A stretch of DNA of 64,000 bases from Flavobacteriaceae bacterium (GTDB lineage: Bacteria; Bacteroidota; Bacteroidia; Flavobacteriales; Flavobacteriaceae). Under the pieces are notes generated by a model. The model had not been told where the DNA came from. It saw only the letters and a list, made by a program, of their open reading frames with translations, and did no database searches. How positions within the stretch are numbered: position 1 is the stretch's first letter; every line of letters begins with the position of its first letter. Shown piece after piece: positions 10,501 to 19,451 of this stretch. Location of the stretch: the NCBI GenBank assembly GCA_026709415.1, contig JAPOSZ010000014.1, forward strand, positions 1 through 64,000, in the 5' to 3' direction. Both the position numbers and the translations under genes were made by a program.

Positions 10501-10794
10501 CTGACTTCGCAAACGGTTGGCAGTGGTGCTGATTCAAAAATTGGGGATCCCAAACATGAAGGAGGGAATGCGGATGATTTTTCCCTAGTTGCTGCCCCTG
10601 GTGTAAGTGCTAATAATGCTGTTCGTGTTTATGGAACCGGAGCAGCATTTGAATTGCCAATCCATAAGCGGGATGGGAGTACCAATAATATTGAAATCCA
10701 AAATTATCGAAATTCGAGTCTTCCTAGAAAAGGGGCGGATGTCGATTCCTTTGGTGGAAATAAGGATTTAGACCGTTTAGGTTGGATAGGCTAA
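7531..10794 (+). CDS. Large surface lipoprotein with coiled-coil stalk, array gene 2
   Basis: A 1087-aa paralog of the genes at 1522 and 12784. It has the same lipoprotein signal (lipobox VAAGC, Cys18) and KNYDDRFDDLN start. A coiled coil spans ~25-215, rich in Ala, Thr, Asp and Lys. A beta-rich body with strands such as LTVKFPKM and LETLQIGG follows, with the conserved AHIHGAW motif. The C-terminus ends in GADVDSFGGNKDLDRLGWIG. The first body segment (TTTGQWVFIKNRAAN...) differs strongly from genes 1 and 3. The C-terminal third (IYDDTASG, FEPVHPYGINDFA) is nearly the same as in gene 3. No enzyme motif seen. Likely surface exposed. Confidence 0.85.
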   Translation: MKRIFILFAAVASVAAGCKNYDDRFDDLNNQITTLAGQVQTLQGVAQTVSALQTTIAGIRESVRGDINTAVGGVSTVLGTAQDNLNTKIEGVSTSVGTALDGVKTALDTTQKDLEDKVTALQQQLKEAADKNLSQADVDKLKTDLADAQKKALDAALATIQGRLGELETALKEAQTGALSTEELANLKKELEEAIAASNKDLKDALSTADFYTGEVNITTTGQWVFIKNRAANATQFNGNITINTGALSDTEVDELIAWVADIKFIVGDLSITHTNKDKPVKFGSLQSVTDLKDTQPHAHYPELTGANEVTLNVAKNKILTVKFPKMTSTKFTGDVIHLPIADEITIGINKYNAPLTIEADEGDTVVELDALATVDTNGSAGGLGSGQLKIEKVGSVSLAALRSLPHLNLLNAKSVSAPKVKAAILTIGEDVDEVNVGTADDSHINRLIFSGASDLETLQIGGNPTSDSRFRTDVTVNAQNTPNLEKAHIHGAWRVNINGLEDFEEIVTAGTIPTLFLVNTDVEGEVVLGHESGPGSLLHVKDNEDLEVLIADKVNKLKNLDITGNHNLERISFAALKEGSPQSFGNPNWYDGDAVIIGGTQYDANGPWDDGNYHSPRRNNLFADAIHLEVTTGPSNQRQPGNVVDSSGLSDLKAFLSHENIRRALVSYDGASTFKPNRTTTHRLESNEDEVTNKSGDDFILIRKGLRSTDAGARRVFLVSGIDATSNLSIKAGSGTRAINLTDGGTYNNYASDVNDDEVKNFFDSNGVTISARAGGYPQGEITVSEDSNTPTFDASEELTGSITLTIGEGNSAITSRVVVQKVVAEPDEDDDYEVTELGTSHRFANSNDRLAVTYINADDSDPGTDENQPHTNANIIRTSLIDPFTIYDDTASGITNADNDATADDAAENRIFEPVHPYGINDFAEVTRDGETNIVAIIGILDAQAIDKKIKVSISSDLGSGWDLATPTKKDIDNRKNEDGDVNTLQITLTSQTVGSGADSKIGDPKHEGGNADDFSLVAAPGVSANNAVRVYGTGAAFELPIHKRDGSTNNIEIQNYRNSSLPRKGADVDSFGGNKDLDRLGWIG

Positions 10795-10913
10795 ACGGGT
10801 TATGAGCTATGAATGCAAGTCCCTTTTGCTATTTTTTAGTTGAAAATAAATTAAGATTTTATATTGGTTAATCATAACATTTTCAGATAAAAGGGGCTTT
10901 CATTTTTAGCATC

Positions 10914-10940
10914 AAAACCTCCCATTTGGGAGGTTTTTTT
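10914..10940 (+). terminator. Terminator of lipoprotein gene 2
   Basis: The hairpin AAAACCTCCC / GGGAGGTTTT is followed by a T run. It has the same place and context as the other array terminators, with a slightly shorter stem. Confidence 0.88.
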
Positions 10941-11298
10941 AGTTTACACTAGATCTGAAATTTAGCGGGAGTTTGTTTTTTAAAGCTAAAACAGGCCAAA
11001 AAGTCTAACATTTTCTAATTTCCCATCCACAGTGACACCTTTTGTTATGGGATTTTGTTCTCAACTGATATGTAGTGTCAGTATGTTGTCATCATGTCTA
11101 TCCGCGGAAGATGATTCCATATCGACAAAAAAAGGGCTATCTATAGTCTCTGTGAATCCAAACGAGTCCACGTCATCGTGGATCAAACATAAGTTCCCAA
11201 GACTCATACGTTCGACGAAGAATGACTGTCCTTAAAAGCAGTCGAAGATTTTGGATTTGTTACACTTATGAAAGAGATAACTACCAACAAAAAAGGTT
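10941..11298. repeat. Spacer repeat block after the terminator, copy 3
   Basis: A diverged copy of 74-424 and 4872-5222 with several substitutions and short indels. No supported gene lies in it. Confidence 0.65.
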
Positions 11299-12345
11299 CT
11301 ACCACGGAAGTTGTGGATACAGATTTAAGTCTCCATTGAAAAACAGGACAGCTGTTCTCAAGTTTTCGAACTTTCGATAGCCTCGACCAATGGCCTTGAT
11401 CTCTTGAATCCTCTCATGCCATCGCTCGGCTTTGGCCTGGGACTATGGATAACACTAGGCCTGACCAACACCTTGAAAATGGTTTGGAAACCTCTTGGTC
11501 ACCGGACAGACTTTTTGGATGCCGGACTGGAGGACGCTATCGATCCAACGTTTGAGATATGGTGAGACATCGTTACATGTGCTCGACTTGAAAAGGGATT
11601 GAAAGTCCACTTTCAGTCTTTTGAAGATTTCCTTTTGTTTCTCGATTCGGTTTTCGTCGTTTAACAAGATGATTAATTGAGCGTTTTGGAGCACGGCCTG
11701 TTTTTTGACTTTCCTTCGCTGTCCCTGGTCGATAGCCTTGTTGAGATATGACATCCCATGAAACCGATCATGAATCAAAGTGACCTCAGGCAGTAGCTCT
11801 TGGGTAGAAGAGATATTAGGCCACCACCTATCGGTAGTGATGGTTTTGATATGCTTTCTCTTTTCTTTTGAAAATGGACGATGGAGGTGGTCTTGAACGT
11901 TGGTGATTTTTCATCTTTCCACCAAATCAAGAACTGTCCCTTGAGTCGGATCACCATGTCTTTTTTTATGACTTTTTATCCCAACGGATAGGCAATGGAA
12001 CGCTATTTCATGCTACGGTACGCTTTAAAGATGCCATAATGATCTGAAAATCGTCACGTAATAGCTTGGCTATTTGGGTTTGGTTTCTCGTTTCCAAAAG
12101 GAGATCAATAGGCCATATTTCAAACCAATAGATGGACCAATGGATGCCATTTGCCCAGGGAACAACCATCGTCTGGACACCCACAAAAGACGGGAGGAAA
12201 GGTATCCGACATGAATCCAAACACTTAAATTGCCATCCATCCAAATGAAGTCAGACAGGCTTCTGACGATGATTCTCAGTTGATCTTTTTTCGCCAGTGT
12301 CAGGGCACACCACGTGGCCACCAACATGAGAAAAAAACACATGAA
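11299..12345 (-). pseudogene. ISL3-family transposase relic, copy 3
   Basis: This is the most complete copy of the DDE domain. On the minus strand it reads CPDTGEKRS, then VVPWANGIHWSIYWFE, QIAKLLRDD, and after a frameshift IKTITTDRWWPNISS, TLIHDRFHGMSYLNKAIDQG, SSTCNDVSPYLKRWID and finally IQEIKAIGRGYRKFENLR. All are in ISL3 order. It has at least one frameshift (around 11900-12000) and stops near 11420-11460. It lacks the N-terminal segment kept in copy 2. It is a decayed gene, useful for identifying the two more deleted copies. Confidence 0.82.
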
Positions 12346-12783
12346 AGGCCATCCACAACTTTCTTAGTAAAACCAATAGTTTAGGGTAGATAATAATCAA
12401 AACCCATTTTTCATTTGTCGAAAGAACGCACTTTATGAATATATATATCTTGTGAATTGCAATCATTATGTTTAGATTCTCGACATTCTTTATTGGCACG
12501 ATATTTGAGGCATATACACCGTTACCTAACCAGGTATTTACATGAGTAAAATAGTCGCTACCCCCCCCGAAAATTCTGTAAACTGCTCCTATTCTAGCGC
12601 CTTTTGGCCTAGTCTCCACCCCCTTTTTTTCTGTTTTTCTGTTTTCCCGTTGCTGAGATGGGGTAGGGATGTGGTGTTTCATCCCAACGCTCCTTTGGTT
12701 TGTCCATTCCTTTCAGGCGATGGGTCTTTTTATTTCCACGGCATCAACATCACAAATAATAATAATCAAAAAATGTTTTTTTT
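12346..12783 (+). promoter_or_regulatory. Conserved 5' leader of lipoprotein gene 3
   Basis: This leader is near-identical to 1083-1521 over most of its length, including 'ttggcacgatatttga' and the poly-C tract. The last ~180 bp more resemble the leader of gene 2 ('ttgctgagatggggt', 'catcccaacgctc'). That is another sign of mosaic spacers. Confidence 0.5.
12561..12568. repeat. Poly-C tract (C8) upstream of lipoprotein gene 3
   Basis: Eight C residues lie 215 bp before the start codon, one shorter than before genes 1 and 2. Confidence 0.85.
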
Positions 12784-15700
12784 ATGAAAAGAATTTTTAT
12801 TCTATTGGCAGCCGTCGCTTTAGTAGCGTCGGGCTGTAAAAACTATGATGATCGTTTTGATGATTTAAACAATCAGATAACGGCATTACAAGGTCAAGTC
12901 AATACGCTGCAAGGGTTGTCTTCGACCGTGACGGCTCTCCAAACCACCATTACGGGGATTCGGGAGAGCGTCAAAGAGGATATCAACACGGCGGTGGCTG
13001 GGGTGAACACCTCTTTGGGCACGACATTGACGAATGCTCAACAACTCCTCAATACCAGAATTGATGGGGTTTCCGTTAGTGTATCGAAGGACTTGACAGC
13101 GGCTTTGACCAAGGTTCAAACCGATCTCCAGGGTGAAATTAAAAGATTAGAAGACGCCTTGGCGTCCCAAAATGAATCCTCTAAAACCAGTCTTGACGAG
13201 CTCAATAAGAAGTTAGAGACGGCTCAAAACGCCCTTCTAGCGATCGATTTAAAAGGGCTTGAAACGCAACTAGCGGATTTAAAAAGGGAGTTGGACGAAG
13301 CACGAAATACCGCTTTGTCTGCAGAGAATTTAGGAGAAATAACTAGCCAAATCAATGTTATCAGAGAAAAATTAGATGAAAGCATAGAAGCATCTAACAG
13401 ATTTGTTATCCCTAACGTTACGATTAGTAATCGAGGAACGTGGCGAGTAGCTCAAGAGGAGCATAAGAATGCCACTCGCTTTCAAAGCGATCTCCGTATC
13501 GATACCGCCGACTTATCATCAGATGAAATTAAAGCCGTCGCCGAGTGGGTTAAAAACATTTCATTGGTTCTTGGAACGTTAGAAATCAGACATACCGATA
13601 AGGAGAATGTGATCAAATTTGAAAGTTTAACCAATGTGGGCACATTAGACGATACGCAACCACATGTTCACTACCCTGAATTGATAGAAGCGACAGAAGT
13701 CACGTTAAATGCCAAAAAAGTATTAACGGTTAAACTTCCAAAACTGACCTCAACGGAGTTTACGGGAGATAAAATCGTCTTACCTGAAGCGGATGAAATC
13801 ACCATCGGGATTACTAAGTACGTCTTTAATAATGAAGATAACGTATTAGAGATTAAAGCGGATGAAAGGAATACCAAAATTGGATTAGATGCTTTGGTTA
13901 CGGTGGACACCAACGGTTCTGCGGGAGGATTAGGTGATGGAAGCTTAAAGATTGAAGGAGCTGGTGAAGTCTCCTTGGCGACCTTGAGATCACTCCCTCA
14001 TTTAGACTTAAAAGATGCCGAATCGGTAGAGGCTCCGAAAGTCAAAGGGGCGATATTGACCATTGGCGAAGATGTCGATGAAGTGAATGTTGGGACGGCG
14101 GACGATTCTCACATCAATCGATTGAATGATGGTGGGGCTTCTGATTTAAAGACGTTAAAGATTGGCGGGAATTCCACTTCCGATGGTCGTTTTCGAACGG
14201 AAGTGAATTCAGACGATCTCCCCGATTTAAGAACAGCGCATATCCATGGGGCTTTTAGTGTCATCATACAAGGTCTAAGATTTGAAGAAATTATTACCGG
14301 AGAAACCATACCAACATTTCATTTAATTGGAACAGACGTCGAAGGAGAGGTGGAATTAGGTCATAAAAGTGGTGCTGGGAGTGTGTTACGCATAGAGGGG
14401 AATGGCGATCTGGAGAAGCTCACAGCGGATAATGTCAATCAACTGAAGACGTTAATTATTCAAGGGAACCCTAAGTTAGAACAGATCAGTTTTGCGGCTT
14501 TGAAAGAAGGGAGTCCCCAAAAGTTTGGTACGCCCAACTGGTATGATGGGGATAGGGTAGAAATTGGTAGAATACAAGTACATCCTAATCCCGATAGTGA
14601 TGACGGGGTAGAGGTATACGGCAGTAATAAATTATTTGCTGATGCGATTCATTTACGAGTCCCTAATAATCAAGCAGGAAAAATCACGGATTCTTCGGGA
14701 CTTTCGGGTTTAAAAGAGTTTTTAAGTCACGAAAACATCCGAAGAGCTTTGGTTTCGTATGATGGGGCGAACACGTTTAAACCAAATAGAGCGACCACTA
14801 AAAACAATGAAGATGATAAAGCGGAAACGACGAATAGTAGCGATGATGAGAATAATTTCGTATTAATTCGTAAAGGGTTAAGATCGACCGATGTTGGAGC
14901 TCGACGGGTCTTCCTTGTTTCTGGCATCACCGATGCATCATCTAACAACCTATCCATCAGAGCTGGAGGTGGGGTTCTACCCATCGATTTGACGGATGGT
15001 GGGACTTATAACAACTGGGCCAGTGATGTCAATGATGACGAGGTCAAAAACTTTTTCGATAGTAATGGTGTCACCATCAGTGCCCGAGCAGGCGGCTATC
15101 CTCAAGGAAGGATTATTGTTGAGGCAAATCCAAATACCCCTGGGTTTGATGCTGATAAGTTAACGGGATCGCTTAAACTGACCATCGGTGAAGGCAACTC
15201 ACAAATCAGTAGTACGGTAACAGTCTATGAGATAGCCGCGGCACCGGCAGCAGGTGAACCAAAATTGACAGGCGGTAAAATCACTGAGGCAGATTTCAAT
15301 AAAAAAGTTGCAGATGCTAAGAGAACATTTGCTGGGGGGAATAAACATGCCGTAACGTATGTTACTACTGCTGATATTGATCCTGATCCTGATACACCAG
15401 TGAATCCCCTAGATAATAATGATACTGATGATGGTGGTGATCTTACATTCATTAGAAATTTATTAATCAAACCGTTTACCATTTATGATGATACCGCTAG
15501 TGGTGTTACTGATGAGGCTAATGATGCTACTGCTGATGTTGATGACAGAATTTTTGAACCGGTACACCCTTATGGAATCAATGATTTTGCAGACGTTGAG
15601 ATTGATGGTCAGACACGTGAAGCTGCCACCATCGGAATACTAGATGCTCAAGCCATTGATAAGAAGATTAAAGTATCGATTACCAAACCCCCAGTTGGTT

Positions 15701-16074
15701 GGGACGCAAGAGTAGCTAAAACAGATATCGATAATCGAAAAAGTGGAAACCCACCAAAAGAGGATACGCTACAAATCACACTGACTTCACAAACGGCTGG
15801 CGATGGGGAGGATTCGGCCATTGGGCAGCCCAATGATGAAGGAAATGATGCGGATGATTTTACCTTACCTGGAGCTCCTGAGGAGAATAGAGGTATTCCT
15901 GTTAATGTTTTTGGAATCGGAACAGCAGTTGAATTGCCAATCCATAGGCGGGATGCGGATACCAATAATATTGAAATCCAAAATTATCGAAATTCGGGTC
16001 TTCCGAGAAAAGGGGCGGATGTCAATTCCTTTGGTGGAAATAAGGATTTAGACCGTTTAGGTTGGATAGGCTAA
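12784..16074 (+). CDS. Large surface lipoprotein with coiled-coil stalk, array gene 3
   Basis: A 1096-aa paralog with lipobox VASGC (Cys18) and KNYDDRFDDLN. A coiled coil spans ~25-215, and the beta-rich body contains AHIHGAF. The last residues are DLDRLGWIG. The body from about residue 215 to 310 (SNRGTWRVAQ, DTADLSSDE, EIRHTDKENVIKFESL) matches gene 1. The C-terminal third (IYDDTASG, FEPVHPYGINDFA, IEIQNYRNSGLPRKGADV) matches gene 2, so it looks like a recombinant. It is the last unit: after its terminator the sequence changes to unrelated single-copy DNA. Confidence 0.85.
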   Translation: MKRIFILLAAVALVASGCKNYDDRFDDLNNQITALQGQVNTLQGLSSTVTALQTTITGIRESVKEDINTAVAGVNTSLGTTLTNAQQLLNTRIDGVSVSVSKDLTAALTKVQTDLQGEIKRLEDALASQNESSKTSLDELNKKLETAQNALLAIDLKGLETQLADLKRELDEARNTALSAENLGEITSQINVIREKLDESIEASNRFVIPNVTISNRGTWRVAQEEHKNATRFQSDLRIDTADLSSDEIKAVAEWVKNISLVLGTLEIRHTDKENVIKFESLTNVGTLDDTQPHVHYPELIEATEVTLNAKKVLTVKLPKLTSTEFTGDKIVLPEADEITIGITKYVFNNEDNVLEIKADERNTKIGLDALVTVDTNGSAGGLGDGSLKIEGAGEVSLATLRSLPHLDLKDAESVEAPKVKGAILTIGEDVDEVNVGTADDSHINRLNDGGASDLKTLKIGGNSTSDGRFRTEVNSDDLPDLRTAHIHGAFSVIIQGLRFEEIITGETIPTFHLIGTDVEGEVELGHKSGAGSVLRIEGNGDLEKLTADNVNQLKTLIIQGNPKLEQISFAALKEGSPQKFGTPNWYDGDRVEIGRIQVHPNPDSDDGVEVYGSNKLFADAIHLRVPNNQAGKITDSSGLSGLKEFLSHENIRRALVSYDGANTFKPNRATTKNNEDDKAETTNSSDDENNFVLIRKGLRSTDVGARRVFLVSGITDASSNNLSIRAGGGVLPIDLTDGGTYNNWASDVNDDEVKNFFDSNGVTISARAGGYPQGRIIVEANPNTPGFDADKLTGSLKLTIGEGNSQISSTVTVYEIAAAPAAGEPKLTGGKITEADFNKKVADAKRTFAGGNKHAVTYVTTADIDPDPDTPVNPLDNNDTDDGGDLTFIRNLLIKPFTIYDDTASGVTDEANDATADVDDRIFEPVHPYGINDFADVEIDGQTREAATIGILDAQAIDKKIKVSITKPPVGWDARVAKTDIDNRKSGNPPKEDTLQITLTSQTAGDGEDSAIGQPNDEGNDADDFTLPGAPEENRGIPVNVFGIGTAVELPIHRRDADTNNIEIQNYRNSGLPRKGADVNSFGGNKDLDRLGWIG

Positions 16075-16193
16075 ACGAGTTATGAACTATGAATGCAAGT
16101 CCCTTTTGCTATTTTTTAGTTGAAAATAAATTAAGATTTTATATTGGTTAATCATAACATTTTCAGATAAAAGGGGCTTTCATTTTTAGCATC

Positions 16194-16219
16194 AAAACCT
16201 CCCATTTGGGAGGTTTTTT
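16194..16219 (+). terminator. Terminator of lipoprotein gene 3 and end of the array
   Basis: The same AAAACCTCCC / GGGAGGTTTT hairpin with a T run as after gene 2. The repeat homology stops within the T run, which marks the right border of the array. Confidence 0.88.
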
Positions 16220-16412
16220 GTTGTCAAAATGTAACCTCCTAAAATCAAAACATTTTTATTTGGATTGAATTTGTATGATTTAATTTTTGTGGAATACTTC
16301 AATGAGGTTAAAAAATTCAATGATTTCATGACAGATTTTAACATGGATTGGTCAATAGAAACTTGATTTTTACACTATTTTTACCATTGTTTTCTACCGA
16401 GTTTATTTATAC

Positions 16413-16877
16413 ATGAAGATTACCAATGAGGTCCTTGCGATTTTCCAACGAACTGACTTGGAGTTTAAAGGTCGATTGCAAAAAATATGTGAGCTGTTGG
16501 CAAAGTACAACCAAGCATACGATTGGGTTGGATTTTACATGGTTGATCAGTCAAAAAAAACGCTTTCCTTGGAAGCTTATTATGGAGAATCAACCCAGCA
16601 TACAGAAATTCCTTTTGGAAAAGGAATCTGTGGACAAGTGGCTGAAAGCAATCAAGTTTTTATCTCTCCCGACGTAACGCTGGAATCCAATTATTTATCT
16701 TGTAGTCCAAAAGTAAAAAGTGAAATCGTTTATCCTATTTTGATCAATGGCAAAAACGTGGGGCAAATCGATATCGATTCCCATCAAAAGAATGCTTTTA
16801 ATTCAAAAGATGAACGGCTATTAAAGGATGTTTGTGGCGTGGTTGCAAAAAACTTTCCTGCTAATGTTAATGACTGA
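16413..16877 (+). CDS. GAF-domain protein, probable free methionine-(R)-sulfoxide reductase-like
   Basis: A 154-aa single GAF domain, the usual size of the small cytosolic fRMsr-like family that reduces free methionine-R-sulfoxide. Two of the family cysteines are recognisable, in GICGQV and in LSCSPKVKSEIV. The middle Cys of the E. coli enzyme is not seen (SNQVFI at that region). DWVGFYMV and IDSHQKNAF are typical GAF strands. First gene of the purH-mre cluster, it overlaps or nearly abuts purH, so it is probably co-transcribed. Activity is inferred from family; it could be a ligand-binding GAF protein. Confidence 0.75.
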   Translation: MKITNEVLAIFQRTDLEFKGRLQKICELLAKYNQAYDWVGFYMVDQSKKTLSLEAYYGESTQHTEIPFGKGICGQVAESNQVFISPDVTLESNYLSCSPKVKSEIVYPILINGKNVGQIDIDSHQKNAFNSKDERLLKDVCGVVAKNFPANVND

Positions 16878-16881
16878 AAAA

Positions 16882-18405
16882 ATGAGTCAAAATATTCGGA
16901 AAATTAAAAGAGCATTAATTTCTGTTTATGAAAAAAAGGGACTAGATCAAATCGTCAAATCGCTAAACTATCTCAAGGTTGAATTATATTCCACAGGAGG
17001 AACCTATCAGTTTATTAAAGATTTAGGAATTCCAGTAACAGCCATTGAAGAATTAACGGGTTACCCATCGATTCTAGGAGGACGAGTCAAAACACTGCAT
17101 CCAAAAGTTTTTGGAGGGATTCTTCATCGCTCCAATGAACCGAAAGATATCCAGGATATGGATCAATATAAGATTGACCCATTTGATTTGGTGGTTGTAG
17201 ATTTATATCCCTTTGAGCAAACCCTTGAAAATCAAAAGGCGACTCATCAGGATTTGATCGAACAAATCGATATTGGTGGTGTATCTCTAGTTCGGGCCGC
17301 GGCGAAAAATTATAACGATGTGCTATGTATTTCGAATCGAAATCAATATGCCGATTTGGTTCAACTATTGAATGCTAATGATGGTGGTTCGACAATAGAA
17401 GAAAGAAAGACCTTTGCTCACCAGGCGTTTTTACAAACACATCAATACGATGGATTGATAGCTCGGTATTATGCCTCGGATCAAAATGGTCTTTCAGAAA
17501 ATTCTAAACCATTGAGATATGGGGAAAACCCTCACCAAAAAGCGGAATTTCAAGGGGATTTAAATCAAGCCATCGAACAACTACAGGGAAAAGATATTTC
17601 TTATAATAATTTACTCGATGTCGAAGCGGCCATATGGTTGATTTTAGAATTCGATCGAACCGAAAACGTGTTTGCCATTTTCAAACACAACAATGCCTGT
17701 GGCATTAGTCAAGCTGAGTCAGTGTCCCAAAGCTTTAAAAAAGCACTCCAAGCGGATCCTCTATCTGCATTTGGTGGGGTATTGATAACCAACCAAATTC
17801 TTGATTTAAAAACAGCTGAACTCATTGCCCCTATTTTTATCGAAGTCATTATGGCCAAAGATTATGAATCTACGGCCCTTGATTTACTTCAAAAAAAGAA
17901 AAATCTAATCATTTTAAAATCTAAAGTTTCCCAATTGCCGAAAACCCAATTTAGAAGTTGTCTAAATGGCGTTTTAAAACAAGATTTTGATCGTAAAACA
18001 GATACTAACAACGATTTAAAGGTCGTTACTTCTAGTGCTCCAAATTCAAACCAGATAAAAGACCTATTGTTTGCTTCAAAAATCTGCAAGCACACCAAAT
18101 CAAATGCCATTGTACTAGTTAAAAATCAACAATTATTGGCTTCTGGAATGGGTCAGACTTCTAGAGTGGATGCTTTGCATCACGCTATTGCAAAAGCAAA
18201 AACACACAAATTAGATTTAACGGGAGCGGTGATGGCCAGTGAAGCGTTCTTCCCCTTTCCTGATTGTGTGGAAATCGCGTATCAACATGGGATTCGAGCT
18301 GTCATCCAGCCCGGCGGTTCAAAAAAAGATCAATTATCAATTGATTATTGTAATCGACATCAAATACCAATGGTGTTTTCAGGAACTAGACATTTTAAAC
18401 ACTAA
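16882..18405 (+). CDS. purH: Bifunctional AICAR transformylase / IMP cyclohydrolase
   Basis: PurH makes the last two steps of IMP synthesis: formylation of AICAR by 10-formyl-THF, then ring closure. From ATG 16882 it is 507 aa, the normal length. The N-terminal MGS-like cyclohydrolase domain has YSTGGTYQFI and GRVKTLHPKVFGG. The transformylase domain has FKHNNACGIS (the catalytic Lys-His pair) and ends with VIQPGGSKKDQ and FSGTRHFKH. Another ATG at 16870 overlaps the GAF gene stop; 16882 was chosen because MSQNIRKIKRALISVY matches usual starts. mreB follows after 21 bp. Confidence 0.95.
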   Translation: MSQNIRKIKRALISVYEKKGLDQIVKSLNYLKVELYSTGGTYQFIKDLGIPVTAIEELTGYPSILGGRVKTLHPKVFGGILHRSNEPKDIQDMDQYKIDPFDLVVVDLYPFEQTLENQKATHQDLIEQIDIGGVSLVRAAAKNYNDVLCISNRNQYADLVQLLNANDGGSTIEERKTFAHQAFLQTHQYDGLIARYYASDQNGLSENSKPLRYGENPHQKAEFQGDLNQAIEQLQGKDISYNNLLDVEAAIWLILEFDRTENVFAIFKHNNACGISQAESVSQSFKKALQADPLSAFGGVLITNQILDLKTAELIAPIFIEVIMAKDYESTALDLLQKKKNLIILKSKVSQLPKTQFRSCLNGVLKQDFDRKTDTNNDLKVVTSSAPNSNQIKDLLFASKICKHTKSNAIVLVKNQQLLASGMGQTSRVDALHHAIAKAKTHKLDLTGAVMASEAFFPFPDCVEIAYQHGIRAVIQPGGSKKDQLSIDYCNRHQIPMVFSGTRHFKH

Positions 18406-18426
18406 TCGTCAAAAAGCTAAAAATTA

Positions 18427-19449
18427 ATGGGATTTTTTAAAGAAGAAATAGCAATTGATTTAGGTACGGCTAATACGCTGATCATCCATAAAAATCAAGT
18501 AGTCATCAATAGCCCTTCTGTTGTGGCCATCAATATCAAATCCAATAAATTAGTGGCTATTGGTGCTCAAGCCGTGCAATGGGAGGGGAGAACGCATGAT
18601 GAGATCAAAGTGATTCGACCATTACAAGATGGCGTGATTGCAGACTTTTTGGCTTCAGAGCAATTGATAAAATCCCTAGTCAACCAAATTCCAGCGTTGC
18701 AAAAAAGAATATTTCCACCATCACTACGGATTGTTATTTGTGTTCCATCGGGTATTACACCAGTTGAACGAAAAGCCGTTATCGAGTCTGCAGAAAGAGT
18801 CAATGGAAAAGAAGTTTTTCTCATTGATGAACCTATGGCTGCGGCTATCGGTTTGGGGATTGATATATCGATGCCTAAGGGGATTCTCATAGTGGATATC
18901 GGTGGTGGAACAACAGAAATTGCTGTCATTTCACTATTTGGTATAGTCTGTGGCAGTTCCATTCGAGTGGCTGGAAACACGTTTACAAGAGATATCATTC
19001 AATATGTTGGGGATGTCTATGGTACCAGCATTGGTGAATACACCGCAGAAAAAATTAAAGTTCAAGTTGGAAGTGTATTACAAGATTTAAAAAATCCTCC
19101 TAAACCCATTAAAGTATATGGTAAATTATTAGCTAGTGGAGAGCCGGTGGAAATTGAAATTTCTCATGTAGATATTGCAAAAGCAATTGAAAGTTCTATT
19201 TCTCGTATGGAAAAAGCCGTTATTCGTGTTTTGGCTCAAACACCTCCTGAGTTAACTGGAGATATTCTTGAAAACGGAATTTATTTAGCGGGCGGCGGAA
19301 GTCTGATTCGGGGATTAGTAAAACGACTTTCAAAAACAACAAAAATGAAAGTCACCTTAAGTGATGACCCCTTAGGAGCCGTTGTTAAAGGGACTGGAAT
19401 TGCTTTAAAAGAGTTTGATTATTACAGACCAATTTTGGAAGACCATTAA
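18427..19449 (+). CDS. mreB: Rod shape-determining actin homolog MreB
   Basis: A 340-aa bacterial actin that polymerises under the membrane and directs the elongasome. Actin-fold nucleotide motifs are visible: IAIDLGTANT at the N-terminus, VDIGGGTTEIAVIS in the middle, and the C-terminal YLAGGGSLIRGL. IDEPMAAAIGLG is also characteristic. It starts the mreBCD-PBP2-rodA block. mreC begins 2 bp after its stop, so translation is probably coupled. Confidence 0.97.
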   Translation: MGFFKEEIAIDLGTANTLIIHKNQVVINSPSVVAINIKSNKLVAIGAQAVQWEGRTHDEIKVIRPLQDGVIADFLASEQLIKSLVNQIPALQKRIFPPSLRIVICVPSGITPVERKAVIESAERVNGKEVFLIDEPMAAAIGLGIDISMPKGILIVDIGGGTTEIAVISLFGIVCGSSIRVAGNTFTRDIIQYVGDVYGTSIGEYTAEKIKVQVGSVLQDLKNPPKPIKVYGKLLASGEPVEIEISHVDIAKAIESSISRMEKAVIRVLAQTPPELTGDILENGIYLAGGGSLIRGLVKRLSKTTKMKVTLSDDPLGAVVKGTGIALKEFDYYRPILEDH

Positions 19450-19451
19450 AA

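Noticed and set aside
1522-16074. Type IX secretion sorting signal on the large lipoproteins
   Set aside because: The C-termini (GADVDSFGGNKDLDRLGWIG type) do not show the usual T9SS C-terminal domain pattern, and the lipobox already explains export.
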